From a bacterium (GTDB lineage Bacteria; UBP7; UBA6624): DNA of 5,495 nt. Made by a program: the position numbers and the translations under genes. The notes beneath the pieces were generated by a model. It was not told the origin of the DNA and did no database searches. It saw nothing but the letters and a program-made list of their open reading frames with translations. Shown here in pieces: positions 1-5,495 of the stretch. Within the stretch, counting starts at the first letter, position 1. Every line of letters starts with the position of its first letter. The stretch spans positions 1 through 5,495 of the forward strand of contig JACNFQ010000096.1 of assembly GCA_014384545.1 (NCBI GenBank), given 5' to 3'.

Positions 1-2670
1 CTCCCACCGGGACACCCAATGGTGACAGGACAACAAACCGTTGACTTTGATCTCTGTAATGTGGAATATAGTGATGTTGCGATTTGCTGGGGAATGAACT
101 TCATTTCCACCAAAATGCCCGATGCCCACTTCCTTACCGAAGCACGGATGAAAGGGACAAAAGTGATCGTCATCTCTACCGATTACAACTCCACCTGTAG
201 TAAGGCTGATGAAGTTGTCATCATTCGCCCTGGTACCGACCCCGCTTTGGCTTTAGGTGTAGCCAGAGAGATTATTGACGAAAAACTCTATGACGAAGAG
301 TTCGTCAAAGGGTGGACCGATCTCCCCTTCCTTATTCGGATGGATACGAACGAACTTCTCCGAGCCAAGGATCTCTTCCCACGATACAAGAATAAGACAC
401 TCACGAATACGCGCATCTTGGAAAAGGGCGAGAAAGTTGCTCCTTTTGCTACGAACGTTGGAGGGCCTACCATCTCCAAAGAACAACGGGAAGCATGGGG
501 GGATTTCGTCGTTTGGAACGAGCATTCCAACGAAGCTGTTGCTGTAAGTAGAGATGAGCTGGGTATCCACGCTCCCCGTGGCGTTGACCCCGCCTTAGAA
601 GGGAGTTTCACAGTAAGAATCAAAGGGAAACGCGTCCAAGTTCGCCCCGTCTTTGACCTCGTTGCACAACATCTCCGAGATACTTGGAGTTTGGAGAATG
701 TAGAGAAAGTGACCTGGGCACCACAAAGTGCTGTAAAGAGTTTGGCTAGGACAACCGCTGCTAACCCAGAAAAGACGCTCTTTATCGTTGGAATGGGACC
801 GAATCAAATGTTCAATGCTGACCAAAAGGACCGATCGATTTTCTTGGTCGCTGCCCTGACTAAGAATGTCGGTTTCTTCGGTGGAAATGTAGGGAGTTAT
901 GCGGGCAACTACCGCGCCGCTTACTTCAACGGTATGCCAAAGTATATCGCAGAGAACCCTTTTGATATTGAGATGGATAGCAAGAAAGATCCCCGTGTCA
1001 AGCCCTATTTTAAGATGCAATCTGCTCACTTTTATACCCATGGCGATGGACCCCTTGACATTCATGGCAAGGTCTACAACGGGAAAACCCATATGCCCCT
1101 TCCCACGAAGCTCTTTTGGTTCTCCGGCAGCAACTCTATTCTGGGGAATGCGAAGGGTCATTATGACGTGGTGATGAACCTCATCCGTCACCCCAATTAC
1201 CGAAGCGAGAAAGCGGGCAAGCGCATGATTGAAGCCCTCTTTGTCAACGAGTGGTGGTGGACCGCAAGCTGTGAATACGCAGATATCGTCTTTGGTGTAG
1301 ATAGTTGGGGGGAATACAAAGTACACGACATTACAAACTCATGTACGAACCCCTTTATGCAGGTTATGCCCCTGTCACCGATTGACAGGATTCATGATAC
1401 CCGTAGCGATACCGAAGTCTACTCTTTGGTTGCATCAGCACTTGCCAAAGCAACAGGCGATCAGCGCTTTGATGACTACTGGCATTTCATTCGAGAAAAC
1501 AAGGCAAAGACTTATATCCAGCGCATCCTTGACAACTGCAATATCACCAAAGGGTACCAAATTGATGACCTTCTAGAGAAAGCCGAACAGGGCATCCCCG
1601 TCATGATGATGGGTCGCACCTACCCCAAGTTTATTGGTTACGAACAGAGTAACGAAAGCAAGCCTTGGTACAACCGCACTGGTCGCTTGGAGTTCTTTAG
1701 AGACGAGCCCGAGTTTACTATGCATGGAGAGAATATACCTCTCCACCGAGAACCGATTGATGCGACCTTCCATGAACCCAATGTCATCGTTGCAGAGCCT
1801 CACCCCTGCATCCAACCGCAAACACCAGAAGATTTTGGGTTTTCCAGGGATGACCTTTCGGGGGAAGTCCGCCAAGTGAGGAATGTGATCAAAACACCTG
1901 CCGAGTTGGTAAAGACGGAACACCCCCTCATGAAAGATGGGTTTACCCATCAATACCTTACCCCCAAGTATCGACACAGTGTCCATACTCTCTTTGTTGA
2001 TATTGATGTTCTTTCTGTTTGGTGGGCTGGCTTTGGTGATTTCTATCGCCGTGACAAGCGGTCACCTTGGGTTGGGGAGGCTTATATCGATCTCAACCCT
2101 AAAGATGCCCAAGATCTGGGGTTCAATGATGGTGACTACATCTGGCTAGATGCTGACCCCGAGGATCGACCCTTCAAGGGTTGGGAGGACCGGCCCAAGG
2201 AATACAAAGTAGCCCGAGCTATGATGCGCGTTCGCCACTATCCAGGCACCCCACAAGGAGTGGGTAGAACTTGGTTCCATTTCTTGGGCGCATCCTTTGG
2301 TTCGGTAGAAGGACAGAAGAATAGACCAGATGGATTGGCAAAGAATAGCAAAACCTCTTACCAAGCGATGTACCGGTTTGGTAGCCACCAAAGTGCAACC
2401 AGATCTTGGCTTCGTCCCACACTCCTAACAGATACCCTGACTAGGAAGAACCTAATGGGACAAGGTATCGGACAGGGCTTTGTCCCTGATGTCCATTGTG
2501 CCAATGGTGCCCCTCGAGAATCCTTTGTCAAGTTGGTCAAGGCTGAAGATGGTGGAATGGGAGGCTCTGGGAAATGGTCGCTGGTAGACCGTGGGGTCCG
2601 ACCAGGAACAGAGAGTGATGTGATGAAGAAGTACATCGCTGGCGATTTCATTACGGTGAGGGAGGGCTAA
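1..2670 (+). CDS. nxrA: Molybdopterin oxidoreductase alpha subunit, NXR/nitrate reductase-like (5' partial)
   Basis: Catalytic subunit of a type II DMSO reductase-family enzyme; it would carry Mo-bisMGD and one Fe-S cluster. The frame is open from base 1, which encodes LPPGHP just before the Met at 19, so the gene begins upstream and 889 residues are visible. In NarG/NxrA an LPPxxP segment directly follows the motif with the Mo-binding aspartate, so that residue, the N-terminal cluster motif and any Tat signal lie outside. Residues counted from base 1: PDAHFLTEAR at 40-49, a GTDPALALG cofactor-binding segment near 78-86, NEWWWTASCEYADIVFG near 416-432, DADPEDRPFKGW near 717-728, GSHQSATRSWLRPTL near 794-808 and GAPRESFVK near 836-844. 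The last three closely resemble the NxrA C-terminus as I remember it. A full length near 1,100-1,150 residues is inferred, above the roughly 900-980 of selenate or ethylbenzene enzymes. The symbol is provisional; nitrate reductase is equally possible. Confidence 0.9.
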   Translation, partial: LPPGHPMVTGQQTVDFDLCNVEYSDVAICWGMNFISTKMPDAHFLTEARMKGTKVIVISTDYNSTCSKADEVVIIRPGTDPALALGVAREIIDEKLYDEEFVKGWTDLPFLIRMDTNELLRAKDLFPRYKNKTLTNTRILEKGEKVAPFATNVGGPTISKEQREAWGDFVVWNEHSNEAVAVSRDELGIHAPRGVDPALEGSFTVRIKGKRVQVRPVFDLVAQHLRDTWSLENVEKVTWAPQSAVKSLARTTAANPEKTLFIVGMGPNQMFNADQKDRSIFLVAALTKNVGFFGGNVGSYAGNYRAAYFNGMPKYIAENPFDIEMDSKKDPRVKPYFKMQSAHFYTHGDGPLDIHGKVYNGKTHMPLPTKLFWFSGSNSILGNAKGHYDVVMNLIRHPNYRSEKAGKRMIEALFVNEWWWTASCEYADIVFGVDSWGEYKVHDITNSCTNPFMQVMPLSPIDRIHDTRSDTEVYSLVASALAKATGDQRFDDYWHFIRENKAKTYIQRILDNCNITKGYQIDDLLEKAEQGIPVMMMGRTYPKFIGYEQSNESKPWYNRTGRLEFFRDEPEFTMHGENIPLHREPIDATFHEPNVIVAEPHPCIQPQTPEDFGFSRDDLSGEVRQVRNVIKTPAELVKTEHPLMKDGFTHQYLTPKYRHSVHTLFVDIDVLSVWWAGFGDFYRRDKRSPWVGEAYIDLNPKDAQDLGFNDGDYIWLDADPEDRPFKGWEDRPKEYKVARAMMRVRHYPGTPQGVGRTWFHFLGASFGSVEGQKNRPDGLAKNSKTSYQAMYRFGSHQSATRSWLRPTLLTDTLTRKNLMGQGIGQGFVPDVHCANGAPRESFVKLVKAEDGGMGGSGKWSLVDRGVRPGTESDVMKKYIAGDFITVREG
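2661..2666 (+). promoter_or_regulatory. Ribosome binding site of the beta subunit gene
   Basis: GGAGGG lies inside the last codons of alpha, 5 bases before the beta ATG at 2672. Only one base separates the alpha stop (2668-2670) from this ATG. Translation of the two subunits is therefore probably coupled, which fits their 1:1 assembly. Confidence 0.75.
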
Positions 2671-2671
2671 T

Positions 2672-3811
2672 ATGTCAAAAGTATTCAACTGGCAGTTGGG
2701 ACGGGAGATGGACTATCCCCGAGAAGTTACTTCCCCACAAAAACAGATTGGGTGGATTTTTGATACGAACAAATGTATCGCTTGCCAAACATGTTCTATC
2801 GCCTGCAAGATGACTTGGACCTCTGGTCGGGGTCAGGAAAGCATGTTCTGGAACAATGTAGAAACGAAGCCTTACGGTAGCTACCCCACAGCGTGGGACT
2901 TGGAAGTGATGAAGAAGATTGGTCCTGGCTCTTGGGAAGAGGGTGTCTATGATGGTCAGACGGTTTTTGAAGCTGCTGATGGTCGCAAGGAAAAAGTTGC
3001 AGGCGTTCTCCCCTCTGATGAGGATTGGGCACACCCCAATCACGGAGAGGATGAGATTGCCGGTGGCACGATGCCACAAGGGATGCATATCAACGAGGAG
3101 ACCCACCCCCTTTGGTTTTTCTACCTACCCCGTATCTGTAACCATTGTTCCTACCCAGCCTGTTTGGGCTCTTGCCCCCGAAATGCAATCTATAAGAGAC
3201 CAGAGGATGGAGTCGTCCTTATTGACCAAAGCAGGTGCAGGGGTTATAGAGAATGTGTCAAAGCATGCCCTTACGGAAAAACGATGTTCCGCCCTAACCA
3301 TGAAGTCTCTGAAAAGTGCATTGCGTGCTATCCCAAACTAGAAAAAGGGCTACAAACACAATGTGTGGAACAGTGTATTGGAAAGATTCGTGGGCAGGGT
3401 TGGATCTCTAACCCTAAAGAGGGTGTTCGAGAAGATCACCCCATTGATTACCTCGTTCACATAAAGAAAATGGCCCTCCCCCTTTATCCCCAGTTCGGCA
3501 CCCAACCCAATGTCTTCTATATCCCACCCACACATGTTCCTGCTGACTATCTTGCTCAGATGTTCGGTCCAGGTGTCGCACACGCTCAAGAAGCGTACCG
3601 CACCATCAAGAAGGATGAGAAACTTGCGGGACTTATTCAACTCTTTGGCAGTACGCCTTTCATCTTAGAACGATTTGATGTAAGAAACGGTATCGCTAAG
3701 GGGTTTGACAAGGATGGAACACTCGTTGCCGAAGTACCAGTAACCGAACCCACAGTCGTTCGGGATCATTACGACAAGAAGCGGGATGTCTACCGCTTGG
3801 ATGTCACCTAA
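2672..3811 (+). CDS. nxrB: Iron-sulfur beta subunit, NxrB/NarH-like, four Fe-S clusters
   Basis: Electron-transfer subunit of 379 residues that should pair with alpha and pass electrons through four Fe-S clusters. Four cysteine groups are visible: C35-C38-C41-C45; C156-C159-C164-C168; C189-C195-C199; and C216-C219-C231-C235. The third group has Tyr192 (CRGYREC) where a ferredoxin would have a cysteine, as expected for the [3Fe-4S] cluster of type II beta subunits. WNNVETKPYG (60-69), RICNHC (154-159), KRPEDGVVLIDQ (175-186), SEKCIACYP (213-221) and MFGPGV (297-302) match NxrB as I recall it. No signal peptide is present, so it is probably exported folded together with alpha. It is about 50 residues shorter than Nitrospira NxrB, mostly between the first two cysteine groups. 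It starts one base after alpha with a good ribosome binding site. NarH-type nitrate reductase beta is the main alternative. Confidence 0.93.
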   Translation: MSKVFNWQLGREMDYPREVTSPQKQIGWIFDTNKCIACQTCSIACKMTWTSGRGQESMFWNNVETKPYGSYPTAWDLEVMKKIGPGSWEEGVYDGQTVFEAADGRKEKVAGVLPSDEDWAHPNHGEDEIAGGTMPQGMHINEETHPLWFFYLPRICNHCSYPACLGSCPRNAIYKRPEDGVVLIDQSRCRGYRECVKACPYGKTMFRPNHEVSEKCIACYPKLEKGLQTQCVEQCIGKIRGQGWISNPKEGVREDHPIDYLVHIKKMALPLYPQFGTQPNVFYIPPTHVPADYLAQMFGPGVAHAQEAYRTIKKDEKLAGLIQLFGSTPFILERFDVRNGIAKGFDKDGTLVAEVPVTEPTVVRDHYDKKRDVYRLDVT

Positions 3812-3816
3812 AGGAG
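3811..3816 (+). promoter_or_regulatory. Ribosome binding site of the gamma subunit gene
   Basis: AAGGAG begins on the last base of the beta stop codon and sits 6 bases before the ATG at 3823. It is a near-consensus site and settles the gamma start. Confidence 0.8.
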
Positions 3817-3822
3817 ATTACC

Positions 3823-4650
3823 ATGTATACCAGAAAAAACTTCTCTCTTCTTCCCCTATCCTTACTTTTTTTCTTTTCGGCTGGAGTGCTCGGTGCAACG
3901 GAGAATCCCTGTGCACCACCCAACCCCACCGAAGTCGTTGCCGTTGCTGCCTCCGTAGCACCTCTCTCACCCGCCAATCCCCTCTGGGACGATGTGCCCT
4001 CTATGGAAATCACCCTCTTTGAACAACTCGTTACTCCTCCCGTTGGCGGAGGATCTACACCCACGATCCATGTACAAGCTATCCACGACGGCGAATGGGT
4101 CTCTTTCCGCCTTACTTGGTTAGATGATACAGAAAATGATAGTGTAGGTGTTGATACGTTCCGCGATACCGTTGCCGTGGGCTTTCCCATAGACCCTGCG
4201 GTTTTTCCATCTCCATTCATGGGTGATGCTACAAATGGCGTCTCTATTTGGCAATGGACCGCGAATAGTCAAGCCGATGCTGAAGGACGAGGCAAGTTTG
4301 ACGAGATGTACCCCAGCACAGAAGGTGTTTGGTATTTTCCCCAGGATGAGGATATCTCCAACCTCAATGAGGAATGGAGAGGGCATCTACCCGCTGACGC
4401 ATATATTGCTTATGGCTTTGGTACTTTAGAGCGCTCCTCCCAAGAAGGACTCACGGGGATGGGGCTATACGCTGAAGAGAGCTGGCGTGTCGTCATTCGG
4501 AATCGGCTTGACGGGGGAATGCTCCCCCTATCCCCCGAGGGTCTCTCTAAGATGATATTTGCTGTTTGGGATGGAGCTGAAAACGAGGTCAATGGAAGAA
4601 AATCTGTGACCCTCATGTGGACGCCATTCGTTCTTTCCCCCCTCTCATAG
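3823..4650 (+). CDS. Exported haem b-binding gamma subunit, ethylbenzene dehydrogenase gamma (EbdC/NxrC)-like
   Basis: A 275-residue periplasmic subunit that should bind one b-type haem and link the beta clusters to an external electron carrier. Residues 1-6 (MYTRKN) are basic and 7-24 hydrophobic, with a likely Sec cleavage after Gly24 or Ala25. The rest resembles the EbdC-type haem-binding beta-sandwich: a VQAIHDGEWVSFRLTW strand pair (84-99), PFMGDATNGVSIWQW (131-145), a SWRVVIRNRL strand (220-229), FAVWDG (246-251) and NGRKSVTLMW (257-266). In EbdC the haem ligands are a Met and a Lys; Met133 and Lys260 are the best candidates here, which is inference. No CxxCH motif occurs, so it is not a c-type cytochrome, and there is no second membrane segment. 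It begins 11 bases after beta, and its 3' end overlaps the chaperone gene. Comparable subunits are the gamma subunits of selenate, chlorate and DMS enzymes and NxrC. Confidence 0.85.
   Translation: MYTRKNFSLLPLSLLFFFSAGVLGATENPCAPPNPTEVVAVAASVAPLSPANPLWDDVPSMEITLFEQLVTPPVGGGSTPTIHVQAIHDGEWVSFRLTWLDDTENDSVGVDTFRDTVAVGFPIDPAVFPSPFMGDATNGVSIWQWTANSQADAEGRGKFDEMYPSTEGVWYFPQDEDISNLNEEWRGHLPADAYIAYGFGTLERSSQEGLTGMGLYAEESWRVVIRNRLDGGMLPLSPEGLSKMIFAVWDGAENEVNGRKSVTLMWTPFVLSPLS
4512..4537 (+). repeat. G/C-tract inverted repeats inside the gamma gene
   Basis: CGGGGGA at 4512-4518 can pair with TCCCCCG at 4531-4537 (7 bp, 12-base loop). Alternatively, GGGGGA at 4513-4518 pairs with TCCCCC at 4523-4528 (6 bp, 4-base loop). 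The tracts encode part of DGGMLPLSPEG, so the structure may be incidental. There is no following T-run, so it is not a standard terminator. Confidence 0.4.
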
Positions 4651-5324
4651 AATCCTCTGTGCACCATTCACCCCTTCCTAGAGCTGTTCTCTATCACAGC
4701 TTATCCCTACTCTTTGCGCATCCAGGAAAGGAAGAGATGAAGAGCATCTCAACTTACCTGTCAGTCATGGAAACCGCCTTCAATGAGGCCAGTGCGCCAC
4801 AGACCCTTTTGGAGCAGATAGACGCCCTAAAGAAGGTCTTGCCTACTTCAGATATGGAGTCTTTGCTGGAGGGGTACTCTAGAGCGTTTGAGCCAAGCGG
4901 GGGACTACTGGCGCCTCCCACAGAGACTTTCCATACCTCCACCACGCCCGGGCATGCCATTACAAGACATGTGGAAGTAGCAGATGTTGCTGGCTTCTAT
5001 AAGGCATTTGGTGTGAAAGTTGCCGAGGGGTCCGAGCGCCCCGACCACATCACCGCCGAACTTGAGTTTCTCCAGTTGCTTGCCCTCAAAGAGGCACAGG
5101 CTCTGGAGGATGAGGGGGGGGAAGAAAACGCTTCTATTTGCCTCAACGCAACGCGTTCATTCCTGAAAGATCACCTATTACTGTGGGTTGTTCCTTTTGC
5201 TGAGAAACTGGAGAATCCTGCCGTTCATCCCTTTTATCAAGCCTTGGGTCAACTCCTAAGTGATTTCGTCCTTTGGGATGCTTCTGTTCTTGGCATTGGA
5301 GACGCCACACCACAAACGGGCTAG
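4617..5324 (+). CDS. TorD-family molybdoenzyme maturation chaperone (delta subunit)
   Basis: Cytoplasmic chaperone of 235 residues, the usual size for TorD/DmsD/NarJ-like proteins. These bind apo-alpha and any Tat signal until the Mo cofactor is inserted, and they are not part of the mature enzyme. Family signs are RAVLYHSLSLLFAHP (22-36), LLEGYSRAF (83-91), APPTETF (99-105), ERPDHITAELEFLQLLALKEAQA (140-162), a FLKDHLLLWVVPF helix (182-194) and FYQALGQLL (206-214). The protein looks all-helical and has no signal peptide. The start is uncertain. GTG at 4617 overlaps gamma by 34 bases; GTG at 4659 lies 8 bases after the gamma stop and would shorten the protein by 14 residues. Neither has a strong ribosome binding site, so translation is probably coupled to gamma. 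The A-B-gamma-chaperone order matches ebdABCD, whereas ser, clr and ddh operons place the chaperone before gamma. Confidence 0.88.
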   Translation: MDAIRSFPPLIESSVHHSPLPRAVLYHSLSLLFAHPGKEEMKSISTYLSVMETAFNEASAPQTLLEQIDALKKVLPTSDMESLLEGYSRAFEPSGGLLAPPTETFHTSTTPGHAITRHVEVADVAGFYKAFGVKVAEGSERPDHITAELEFLQLLALKEAQALEDEGGEENASICLNATRSFLKDHLLLWVVPFAEKLENPAVHPFYQALGQLLSDFVLWDASVLGIGDATPQTG

Positions 5325-5339
5325 AAGGTCTGAACTTGG

Positions 5340-5360
5340 TCTCAATCCACTCACTTGAGA
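5340..5360 (+). repeat. Inverted repeat TCTCAA-N9-TTGAGA
   Basis: TCTCAA (5340-5345) and TTGAGA (5355-5360) form a perfect 6-bp inverted repeat 16 bases after the chaperone stop. It could be a regulator half-site pair or a small RNA hairpin. At 6 bp with no T-run it is weak as a terminator. Confidence 0.45.
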
Positions 5361-5402
5361 AACGAATGGTGGAAAAATGAATAGGATAATCTGACTAGGG
5401 AG

Positions 5403-5420
5403 TGAGATAAATAAATCTCA
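5403..5420 (+). repeat. Inverted repeat TGAGAT-AAATAA-ATCTCA
   Basis: TGAGAT (5403-5408) and ATCTCA (5415-5420) form a perfect 6-bp inverted repeat around an A/T-only 6-base loop, 31 bases before the next ATG. Its TGAGA/TCTCA core is the same as in the upstream inverted repeat but with the arms in opposite order. It could be an operator or a 5'-leader hairpin. Confidence 0.5.
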
Positions 5421-5437
5421 GTTTGGTTCCCTTTACT

Positions 5438-5444
5438 AGGAAGG
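5438..5444 (+). promoter_or_regulatory. Ribosome binding site of the downstream gene
   Basis: AGGAAGG lies 7 bases before the ATG at 5452. It supports this short terminal frame as the start of a real gene. Confidence 0.7.
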
Positions 5445-5451
5445 TTGATCG

Positions 5452-5495
5452 ATGAAAACATTCCACTTGCTTCTCTTATCCGTCGTTGCACCCTT
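5452..5495 (+). CDS. Start of a putative exported protein (3' partial)
   Basis: Only 14 full codons are visible: MKTFHLLLLSVVAP. A lysine at position 2 followed by a run of hydrophobic residues (FHLLLLSVVA) looks like the start of a Sec signal peptide, so the product is probably periplasmic or outer-membrane. A good ribosome binding site precedes the ATG, and the spacing fits a separate transcription unit or a loosely attached operon member. Given the neighbours, a periplasmic electron carrier such as a cytochrome c, or another accessory subunit, is plausible. Nothing in the visible residues identifies it. Confidence 0.6.
   Translation, partial: MKTFHLLLLSVVAP

Larger units (their letters stand above)
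5325..5451 (+). other. Intergenic region with two related inverted repeats
   Basis: This 127-base gap is the only substantial non-coding stretch. It is more A/T-rich than the genes and holds two short perfect inverted repeats (5340-5360 and 5403-5420). It also has a weak -10-like GATAAT at 5385-5390, with no convincing -35 at normal spacing. No clear terminator with a T-run is seen, so the downstream gene could be read through from the operon or have its own promoter. Confidence 0.5.

Noticed and set aside
595-1326. Long open frame on the - strand (243 codons) opposite the alpha gene
   Set aside because: It lies wholly inside a conserved molybdoenzyme coding sequence, its translation shows no domain pattern I recognise, and similar antisense frames recur along this operon as coding shadows.
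2919-3341. 140-codon + strand frame overlapping the beta gene
   Set aside because: Beta is clearly coding throughout this stretch, with two cysteine groups. The alternative frame has no ribosome binding site or recognisable motif.
3839-3877. Pyrimidine-rich tract with a T-run, resembling a terminator or regulatory element
   Set aside because: It encodes the hydrophobic core of the gamma signal peptide, which explains its T/C richness, and no stem precedes the T-run.
1-4650. Assignment as an ethylbenzene or other hydrocarbon dehydrogenase, because of the EbdC-like gamma and ebdABCD-like gene order
   Set aside because: The alpha C-terminal and beta motifs fit the NXR/nitrate reductase branch better, and the inferred alpha length exceeds that of EbdA. 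EbdC-like gamma subunits are shared by many type II enzymes.
4724-4739. Internal ATG at 4737 preceded by the purine-rich AGGAAAGGAAGAG, as the chaperone start
   Set aside because: It would remove the conserved TorD N-terminal helix (RAVLYHSLSLLFAHP), so the purines are more likely just the codons for PGKEE.
5382-5390. Promoter with a TAGGATAAT -10 element before the downstream gene
   Set aside because: GATAAT matches five of six consensus bases, but no -35-like hexamer lies 16-18 bases upstream, and the nearest (TTGAGA at 5355-5360) is 24 bases away. It is too weak to list as a promoter.

Overview
The window holds most of one operon, read entirely on the + strand, for a type II DMSO reductase-family molybdoenzyme: catalytic alpha subunit (bases 1-2670, 5' end cut off), iron-sulfur beta subunit (2672-3811), exported haem b gamma subunit (3823-4650) and a TorD-family maturation chaperone (4617-5324). 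After a 127-base non-coding gap, a further gene starts at 5452; its product has a signal peptide and runs off the window.

Among type II enzymes, alpha and beta look most like the periplasmic nitrite oxidoreductase (NxrAB) / NXR-like nitrate reductase lineage known from Nitrospira, Nitrospina and anammox bacteria. They look less like ethylbenzene dehydrogenase, selenate, chlorate or DMS enzymes. This rests on remembered family motifs, not a search. The substrate and the direction (nitrite oxidation or nitrate reduction) cannot be read from this sequence. The beta subunit is short for NxrB and keeps a full first four-cysteine motif, so this may be a sister branch, not textbook NXR.

How the genes work together (inference from the family): the chaperone holds apo-alpha until the Mo-bisMGD cofactor is inserted. 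The alpha-beta pair is then exported, probably by Tat on an alpha signal that lies outside the window. Gamma travels by Sec and joins them in the periplasm. Electrons pass between the Mo centre, the alpha cluster, four beta clusters and the gamma haem, and then to or from a soluble carrier. No NarI-type membrane anchor is encoded here.

The organism is a bacterium of roughly 50% GC (estimated by eye) with good Shine-Dalgarno sites and very tight gene packing. I cannot name the phylum. No RNA genes, CRISPR arrays or mobile elements were seen.
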